From: Cyanobacteriota bacterium
GTDB taxonomy: Bacteria; Cyanobacteriota; Cyanobacteriia; Leptolyngbyales; Leptolyngbyaceae
DNA: 13,064 nucleotides
Direction of reading: 5' to 3'
Assembly: GCA_027482985.1 (NCBI GenBank)
Contig: JAIXVO010000447.1
Location: forward strand, 1 to 13,064
Shown: positions 8,322 through 13,064 of the stretch, piece by piece
Numbering within the stretch: position 1 is the stretch's first letter
Layout: the number at the start of each line of letters is the position of its first letter
Program-made: the position numbers and the translations under genes
Notes under the pieces: model-generated
What the model saw: only the letters and a program-made list of their open reading frames with translations
The model's database searches: none
What the model was told of the DNA's origin: nothing

Positions 8322-9185
8322 TTATCCCAAAAGCAATTTTTTTTGTGCATCCGTGAGGGCTTTTTGTTGAATCAGGGCTGGAAAATCCCGAATCACCTGG
8401 GCGCAGCGTTTGATGAATTGGGCGACCCAGGTTTGGAGCCAGGTTTGTTGGTCGGGGGTGAGGGGGGTTTGGAGTTGTTGGGGAGTGGCGTTGACGAGGC
8501 TGAATTGGGCGGTGCGATCGATTTGAAGTTGATTGAATTGATCGGGTTGGGGCCGAGTCGATTTCCAGTAGTTCGCAATTACATGGGTTCCCAGGTATTG
8601 GGTGGTGAACTTGCTGAGGCTATTCAAAGCGGCGATCGCTTCCTCCAGACTAAGAGAGGCAGGCGGGGGAGCAGATGGCGGGGGGACGGTTGTGAGGGTA
8701 GGCGCGGTCTCGCTGGGTATGGCGCTAGGTAGCTTTCCCTGAACACCATTTGTCGTCGGCATGGATGGCACCGCAGTAGGTGTCCGGCGAGTGCTGGATA
8801 CGCCAGGTAAACTCAAGTTGCCTGCCAACAGTCGAAAAGTCGCGATCGCGTCACCAATATCTGCTTCAAGCACAGCTTTTAGGTTTTTAATAGTCTTTAG
8901 ATAGTCTGCATTGACTAAATTCTCCTGGGTTAGCACCAGCAGAATAATTTCATGCTCAAGTTTATAAATATGAACTTGATACCCGCTAAAGTGAAATTTG
9001 AAGGATTCAAATTCATCAGGAATTGTTTCAAACACTTGCAAAATGCCCTGCGCTAACGCTTCTTTTTGCTGGAAGTTTAAAGCTTGGTCGATTCCGCAAA
9101 AATAAGGACGAGAGCGCCTGTCCATGAGAGCAACACCCGCAATTCCTGGTAAATTCAGAAAGTCCTGAATCGCTTCCTGCTTCAT
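8322..9185 (-). CDS. Roadblock/LC7-like domain protein with Pro-rich linker
   Basis: A 287-residue soluble protein in three parts. Residues 1-123 resemble a Roadblock/LC7 (MglB-like) domain: the first helix QEAIQDFLNLPGIAGVALMD, then a helix with ALAQGILQVFETIP, then the strands SFKFHFSGYQVHIYKLEHEI and ILLVLTQENLV, and a last helix with LKAVLEADIGDAIATFRLL. Residues 124-178 are a Pro/Ser/Thr-rich linker. Residues 179-287 are a helical region (LEEAIAALNSLSKFTTQYLG, then QTWVAQFIKRCAQVIRDFPALI) that I do not recognise. Roadblock proteins usually dimerise and act on small Ras-like GTPases, as MglB does on MglA, but no GTPase gene is visible here. The ATG at 9185 fits the start of the first helix, with no strong ribosome site. 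It is divergent from rbcR and 155 nt upstream of the ferredoxin gene. The Roadblock call is by pattern, so moderate. Confidence 0.72.
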   Translation of the reverse strand: MKQEAIQDFLNLPGIAGVALMDRRSRPYFCGIDQALNFQQKEALAQGILQVFETIPDEFESFKFHFSGYQVHIYKLEHEIILLVLTQENLVNADYLKTIKNLKAVLEADIGDAIATFRLLAGNLSLPGVSSTRRTPTAVPSMPTTNGVQGKLPSAIPSETAPTLTTVPPPSAPPPASLSLEEAIAALNSLSKFTTQYLGTHVIANYWKSTRPQPDQFNQLQIDRTAQFSLVNATPQQLQTPLTPDQQTWLQTWVAQFIKRCAQVIRDFPALIQQKALTDAQKKLLLG

Positions 9186-9240
9186 GACGTTTTAGTTACG
9201 TTTCTACACAATTCTATGGCTGACTGTATTCCTCAAGGCT

Positions 9241-9270
9241 TTACAGATTATTTCATAGTTTTTCTATGCT
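9241..9270 (+). promoter_or_regulatory. Candidate rbcR promoter overlapping an inverted repeat
   Basis: TTACAG (9241-9246) and TATGCT (9265-9270) are 18 nt apart and could be -35 and -10 boxes for rbcR, giving a leader of about 100 nt. The -10 overlaps the perfect dyad CATAG-N5-CTATG (9254-9268). Overlap of a LysR-regulator promoter with a dyad is typical of autoregulation, but this dyad does not carry a clean T-N11-A motif. Low-certainty prediction. Confidence 0.3.
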
Positions 9271-9377
9271 AGGGTTTTGGTTTTAGAAGCCCTTTGTTAC
9301 CTGTCCGTTGCCGTTATAGCTTAGTTTTTAAGACTCGCCACACGTCCTCAAAGCTCCTTTCATTTTTTGGTTTAGCT

Positions 9378-10406
9378 ATGTCTGATCTTCCTTTTACTCT
9401 GGATCAACTCCGCATTCTCAAGGCGATCGCCGCTGAGGGGAGCTTTAAACGAGCTGCTGACAGCTTATATGTTTCGCAACCTGCCGTCAGTCTACAGGTG
9501 CAAAACCTGGAACGCCAGTTGGATGTGCCCCTGTTTGACCGGGGTGGTAGACGCGCTCAGCTAACGGAAGCCGGACACTTGCTCCTGAACTATGGCGAGA
9601 AAATTCTCACCCTCTGTCAAGAAACCTGTCGGGCGCTGGAAGACTTGCAAAATTTGCAAGGGGGAACTTTGATCATTGGTGCCAGCCAAACCACAGGCAC
9701 CTATCTACTGCCTCGGATGATTGGCATGTTTCGCCAAAAATATCCTGATGTCGCAGTGCAACTCCATGTCCACTCGACCCGTCGCACCTCCTGGAGTGTG
9801 GCCAATGGGCAAATCGATCTGGCAATCATTGGGGGCGAAATTTCGCCGGAATTGCAGGACTCCCTAGAAATTATTCCCTATGCCGAGGATGAATTAGCCC
9901 TGATTCTACCCGTGAGCCATCCCTTGGCGAAGGAAGAGGTGGTGCAGAAGGATGATTTGTACAAACTGCAATTCATTGTGTTGGATTCCCAATCGACCAT
10001 CCGTAAGGTGATTGATCAGGTGTTGACCCGCTGTGGCATTGAAACTCGCCGCCTGCAAATTGAGATGGAACTGAACTCGATTGAAGCGATTAAAAATGCG
10101 GTGCAGTCAGGATTAGGCGCAGCGTTTGTGTCGATTTCGGCGATCGAGAAGGAGCTGCAAATGGGGGTTTTACATCGAGCCAAAATCAATGATGTCGTCG
10201 TGAAGCGGATGTTAGCCGTTATCATTAACCCCAATCGCTACCGCTCCAAAGCAGCCGAAGCTTTCTGTAAAGAAATTTTGCCAAAGTTTGCGACTCACGC
10301 TGAGCAATTGCAGAATTATGCCGTAGCGGGTCACTCAGACGTATTGCATACCCTTAGTACTGGCCTGGAACAGCCTTCCCTCGTGTTACCGGATGTTGAT
10401 GCCTGA
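9378..10406 (+). CDS. rbcR: LysR-type transcriptional regulator RbcR (Ycf30-like)
   Basis: A 342-residue LysR-type regulator. The N-terminal winged helix-turn-helix (about 8-66) reads [35 protein letters not shown] and [16 protein letters not shown]. This wording is very close, as I remember it, to cyanobacterial RbcR and the plastid gene ycf30, which control RuBisCO and carbon-concentration genes. The effector domain (about 95-305) contains [19 protein letters not shown] and [20 protein letters not shown], the expected effector-pocket region. The ATG at 9378 gives the family N-terminus [10 protein letters not shown]; the open frame goes 28 codons further up without family similarity. The C-terminal 30 residues are a family-variable tail. 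RbcR is known to respond to CO2-fixation metabolites. It is divergent from the Roadblock-like gene, and the kinase gene starts 26 nt after its stop. Confidence 0.93.
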   Translation: MSDLPFTLDQLRILKAIAAEGSFKRAADSLYVSQPAVSLQVQNLERQLDVPLFDRGGRRAQLTEAGHLLLNYGEKILTLCQETCRALEDLQNLQGGTLIIGASQTTGTYLLPRMIGMFRQKYPDVAVQLHVHSTRRTSWSVANGQIDLAIIGGEISPELQDSLEIIPYAEDELALILPVSHPLAKEEVVQKDDLYKLQFIVLDSQSTIRKVIDQVLTRCGIETRRLQIEMELNSIEAIKNAVQSGLGAAFVSISAIEKELQMGVLHRAKINDVVVKRMLAVIINPNRYRSKAAEAFCKEILPKFATHAEQLQNYAVAGHSDVLHTLSTGLEQPSLVLPDVDA

Positions 10407-10429
10407 CCATCGGATGTTGATGCCTGACC
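10390..10429 (+). repeat. 21-bp tandem duplication at the rbcR-kinase junction
   Basis: CGGATGTTGATGCCTGACC occurs at 10390-10408 and again, without change, at 10411-10429, with AT between them, so the period is 21 bp. The first copy holds the last codons and TGA stop of rbcR; the second is outside the gene and ends 3 nt before the kinase ATG. The lack of changes suggests that the duplication is recent. Confidence 0.92.
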
Positions 10430-10432
10430 CTC

Positions 10433-11848
10433 ATGGATCTCTATTGCACTCGTCCGGGTTGCCCCAAGCCCGTCAACTGTTTTGCAGACCTGGATGCTGC
10501 TGCAACGCTCAAAACTGTGTCGCAAAAATATTGCACCTCCTGCGGGATGCCACTAATTCTGGCCGATCGCTATTTGCCGGCTCAATTACTTGGTCAGGGC
10601 GGTTTTGGTGCGGCCTTTCTGGCCTGCGATCGCCACACACCCGCCCTCCGACACTGTGTCGTGAAACAATTCTTGCCGTCTGCCAATCTCAGCCCCACCC
10701 AATTGCAAACGGCGCAAACGCTATTTGAACGCGAAGCCCAAGCCCTGGATGAACTGGGTAATGCCCATCCCCAAATTCCTGACTTGTTTGCCTTTTTTGA
10801 ACTCACTGTCCCGGCCTGGCAACCCGGCAAGCAAGATCGATTTTTCTATCTGGTACAGGAGTACATCGACGGGCAAACGATGGAGCAAGAACTGAACCAG
10901 AACGGGATCTTTTCCTCCGAAGCCGTGATGGATGTCTTGCGAGAAATTCTGGTGGTGCTGAAATTTGTCCATGACAAGGGCGCGATTCATCGCGACATCA
11001 AGCCCACCAACATTATGCGGCATCGGAATGGGCTGATTTACCTGCTAGATTTTGGGGCCGTGCGGCAAGTGACAAAGGGCGGCAAATCGACGGGCATTTT
11101 TTCGGAAGGGTACGCGCCCCCAGAACAAATTAATGGCAGTGAAGTTTATCCTTCCAGTGATCTCTATGCCCTTGCCGTCACCTGTATTTTGCTCCTGACC
11201 GGCAAACAACCCACCGATTTATACGACTCCTATAACAATTCCTGGCGCTGGCATCACGATGCGCCCACTGTTAATCCAGCGCTGGCAGAAGTCCTCGATC
11301 GCATGTTGCAAAATTCTCCCAGTGCCCGCTTTCAGTCCGCTGATGCCGTTCTGACGGAGTTAACTCGCATTCAGCGATCGCCCCAGCGCCGCCTCGGTCG
11401 CCGCTCCCCCCGAATCACCCCGCCCCCTGCACCCACCGTCACCACCCTCCCCGCATCTAGCAGCACGCCCCGCGCGATCGCCCCCTTCTCCCTCCCAGAA
11501 CTCCTGCTAGAAGCCGGATTTACTGGCTTTGAAGGCGGTTTACTGGCGATCGCCCTAGTCAGCGTCCTGGGCACCACCTTCATCAGTGCCAGCTTCTGGG
11601 TGGTGGTGTTGGGAGTCCTGATCCTGGCGCAATCTCGCCGCATCATTGAACGCACCGATTTAGTCATCCTGGCTGGCTTCACCCTTACCCTCATCCTCTT
11701 TATTCCCCCCCTCCGCGCTGCCGTCGTACCGCTTCTTGGCAATGGCCTGATCACAATTCTCGCGATCGCTGGCTGCATGGGACTGATCGCGATCGCGGTG
11801 ACAATCCTGTTTCGCCTGATTTATCTCGTGGTGCGGCGGTGGTTGTAG
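10433..11848 (+). CDS. Ser/Thr protein kinase: zinc ribbon, kinase, multi-TM C-terminus
   Basis: A 471-residue Hanks-type kinase in three parts. Residues 1-45 carry paired cysteines (CTRPGC at 5-10 and CTSCG at 34-38), a probable zinc ribbon, as found at the start of many cyanobacterial Ser/Thr kinases. The kinase domain (about 47-312) is intact: GQGGFG (55-60), the ATP-binding Lys78 in VVKQF, HRDIKPTN (186-193) with catalytic Asp188, DFG (206-208), APPEQ (228-232) and SSDLYALAV (241-249). A Pro/Arg-rich linker (about 313-350) leads to a hydrophobic part with about four membrane helices (about 368-383, 385-399, 410-427, 440-467), so the kinase should be anchored in the membrane and face the cytoplasm. 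Target and signal are unknown. A TGA at 10418 in this frame limits the start to the ATG at 10433, although no good ribosome site is seen. It is 26 nt downstream of rbcR, probably cotranscribed. Confidence 0.93.
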   Translation: MDLYCTRPGCPKPVNCFADLDAAATLKTVSQKYCTSCGMPLILADRYLPAQLLGQGGFGAAFLACDRHTPALRHCVVKQFLPSANLSPTQLQTAQTLFEREAQALDELGNAHPQIPDLFAFFELTVPAWQPGKQDRFFYLVQEYIDGQTMEQELNQNGIFSSEAVMDVLREILVVLKFVHDKGAIHRDIKPTNIMRHRNGLIYLLDFGAVRQVTKGGKSTGIFSEGYAPPEQINGSEVYPSSDLYALAVTCILLLTGKQPTDLYDSYNNSWRWHHDAPTVNPALAEVLDRMLQNSPSARFQSADAVLTELTRIQRSPQRRLGRRSPRITPPPAPTVTTLPASSSTPRAIAPFSLPELLLEAGFTGFEGGLLAIALVSVLGTTFISASFWVVVLGVLILAQSRRIIERTDLVILAGFTLTLILFIPPLRAAVVPLLGNGLITILAIAGCMGLIAIAVTILFRLIYLVVRRWL

Positions 11849-11893
11849 AGGGAGGGAGAGGGAGGTGAGGGAGGAATCATGGGCTTTCTCTTC

Positions 11894-11921
11894 TGACTCC
11901 TGACTCCTGACTTCTGACTCC
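11894..11921 (+). repeat. Heptanucleotide short tandem repeat, copy 2
   Basis: Four adjacent heptamers: TGACTCC, TGACTCC, TGACTTC, TGACTCC. They fill part of the 109-nt gap between the kinase and the glycosyltransferase. Purine-rich DNA (11848-11875) lies on one side and C-rich DNA (11922-11956) on the other. Same family and orientation as the heptamers at 8278-8298. Confidence 0.85.
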
Positions 11922-11957
11922 TTTCCCCGCCCTCCTATTCCTCCTGCTCCCTGCCTT

Positions 11958-12647
11958 TTGATAGAAGTGGAAAAAATTTCGATCGTGATACCTATCTGGA
12001 ATGAGGCGGAGCAGTTACCGGAAACGTTGGCTCGATTACCACGATCGCCCGACGTAGAAGTGATTGTGGTGGATGCTGGGAGTCGGGATGGGTCGGTGGC
12101 GATCGCGCAGCAGTGGGGCGCGACGGTGGTACGGGCGGAACCGGGGCGATCGCGGCAAATGAATGCGGGGGCAAAGTGGGCGACGGGGGAGATTTTGGTC
12201 TTTCTGCATGCCGATACCCAATTGCCGGAGGATTTTGTCATGGCGATTCACCAGACGTTAGCTCAACCCGGTGTGGTGGCGGGGGCATTTGATTTGAGCA
12301 TTGGGGGCAAGCATCCTGGCCTACGGCTGGTGGAATGGGGGGTGTATTGGCGATCTCGCTTATGGCAGCTGCCCTATGGCGACCAGGCGTTGTTTCTGCC
12401 AGCTCACACCTTTCGGCAATTGTCAGGATTTCCAGAACTGCCGATTTTGGAAGACTTGGTGTTGGTGCAACAGTTGCAACGGCTGGGCAAAGTGGCGATC
12501 GCGCCGGGACGAGTGCTCACCTCTGGGCGGCGGTGGCAACGGTTAGGCATTTTCCGGACGACGCTCATTAATCAATTGATCCTCTTGGGCTATCACGGCG
12601 GCATCTCCCCGACTCGGCTGGTCCATTGGTATCGCCGCTGGAAATAA
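11958..12647 (+). CDS. TIGR04283-type family 2 glycosyltransferase
   Basis: A 229-residue GT-A fold glycosyltransferase without membrane segments. Motifs in order: ISIVIPIWNEAEQL (7-20), VEVIVVDAGSRDGS (33-46), GRSRQMNAGAKWATGEILVF (63-82), LHADTQLP (83-90) with the metal-binding Asp, GDQALFL (141-147), LEDLVLVQQLQRLGK (164-178), and TSGRRWQRLGIFRT near 188-201. This order, including RQMNAGA and TSGRRW, is that of the TIGR04283 group, named for arsenosugar-biosynthesis gene clusters; many members occur without those partners. No arsM- or arsS-type gene is visible here, so the acceptor is open. The start is uncertain: TTG at 11958 is used, and GTG at 11967 is a good alternative; neither has a clear ribosome site. 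Confidence 0.88.
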   Translation: MIEVEKISIVIPIWNEAEQLPETLARLPRSPDVEVIVVDAGSRDGSVAIAQQWGATVVRAEPGRSRQMNAGAKWATGEILVFLHADTQLPEDFVMAIHQTLAQPGVVAGAFDLSIGGKHPGLRLVEWGVYWRSRLWQLPYGDQALFLPAHTFRQLSGFPELPILEDLVLVQQLQRLGKVAIAPGRVLTSGRRWQRLGIFRTTLINQLILLGYHGGISPTRLVHWYRRWK

Positions 12648-12790
12648 CAGAATGTTTTAACCTCTCCCCTATCCTCGTAAGTTTTTCTACTCTGGAGTCC
12701 CAATCGCCAAAAGAGTATTGTGAAACTGGATGAGGAGGTCATTGTCGCCTTTACGGGCAGAACCTAATTCACTCATTACCATCAACCTCT

Positions 12791-13064
12791 ATGATGCTCA
12801 GTCAATTGTTTTCATCCATGCGCATTTTGTCTCCGTTCGGTCGTCGCTGGCTCAAACTGACCCTCTGGGGGTTCTGTGGAGCGATCGCGGCAATTTCCTT
12901 CAACAGCCATCCTGCCGCCGCCGAAACTCCCGGCTTCACCCGTCCCGCGAGTACTAGAGCCGAACTGCTCACTGCCTATCCACGCCACTCCTCAGCCGCC
13001 GATCTCGGTGCTCCCGTCGCCACCAACTTTGGCACCTATTGCGGCACTGAAGGCGCTCCAGCCA
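12791..13064 (+). CDS. Partial exported protein, function unknown (C-terminus off right edge)
   Basis: An open frame of 91 codons that runs off the right end with no stop. The first 47 residues form a signal-peptide-like region: basic residues in FGRRWLKL, a hydrophobic core LTLWGFCGAIAAISF, then NSHPAAA with a likely cut before ETPG. The RRWLK stretch is loosely like a twin-arginine signal but lacks the strict consensus. The mature part visible (ETPGFTRPASTRAELLTAYP and on) is not one I recognise; it has a single Cys in FGTYCGTEG. Start codons are possible at 12791, 12794 or 12818; the last would give a signal of normal length (38 residues), and none has a clear ribosome site. The 143-nt gap before it contains no structure that I trust. 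Confidence 0.6.
   Translation, partial: MMLSQLFSSMRILSPFGRRWLKLTLWGFCGAIAAISFNSHPAAAETPGFTRPASTRAELLTAYPRHSSAADLGAPVATNFGTYCGTEGAPA

Noticed and set aside
9294..9377. 28-codon extension of RbcR
   Set aside because: RbcR proteins begin at [10 protein letters not shown]; the upstream codons lie in the AT-rich promoter region.
11870..11944. 8-bp inverted repeat GGAGGAAT / ATTCCTCC before the glycosyltransferase
   Set aside because: The arms are 59 nt apart and lie in purine-rich and pyrimidine-rich low-complexity DNA, where such matches arise by chance.

Overview
This window is almost certainly from a cyanobacterium, probably a filamentous one of the Leptolyngbya/Phormidium kind, although the genus is a guess. 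The evidence is about 30 exact copies of the HIP1 octamer GCGATCGC counted by eye, a close match to the RuBisCO-operon regulator RbcR, a phycobilisome-family protein, a serine/threonine kinase of a cyanobacterial type, and heptanucleotide and G-rich intergenic repeats like those of filamentous cyanobacteria. The layout is compact and looks chromosomal. I see no tRNA, rRNA, insertion sequence, phage gene or CRISPR array.

Left part (1-3083). A 3'-truncated minus-strand gene runs off the left edge. It is followed by a secreted family-10-type glycosyl hydrolase (GHL10) and a bifunctional-nuclease-family (DUF151) protein, both on the minus strand. Divergent from these, on the plus strand, is riboflavin synthase (ribE).

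Middle part (3191-7081). A small coiled-coil protein and a membrane-anchored alpha/beta hydrolase lie on the plus strand. The hydrolase converges on alanyl-tRNA synthetase (alaS, minus strand), and the two stop codons interlock within one TTAA.

Right-centre (7198-10406). Three minus-strand genes lie upstream of alaS. In transcription order they encode a Roadblock/LC7-like protein with a proline-rich linker, an adrenodoxin-type [2Fe-2S] ferredoxin with a C-terminal extension, and a phycobiliprotein-family protein in which Trp replaces the bilin-binding Cys. The last two are 9 nt apart and look translationally linked. Divergent from this block is rbcR, the LysR-type regulator of carbon fixation.

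Right part (10433-13064). A zinc-ribbon/kinase/multi-transmembrane serine/threonine kinase starts 26 nt after rbcR. A TIGR04283-type glycosyltransferase and the 5' part of a gene for an exported protein follow.

Most genes here are ordinary cyanobacterial housekeeping or regulatory genes, and I see no clear new multi-gene system. The parts most worth a second look are the ferredoxin/bilin-less phycobiliprotein pair with its G-rich leader, the Roadblock protein, the zinc-ribbon kinase next to rbcR, and the dispersed repeats between genes.
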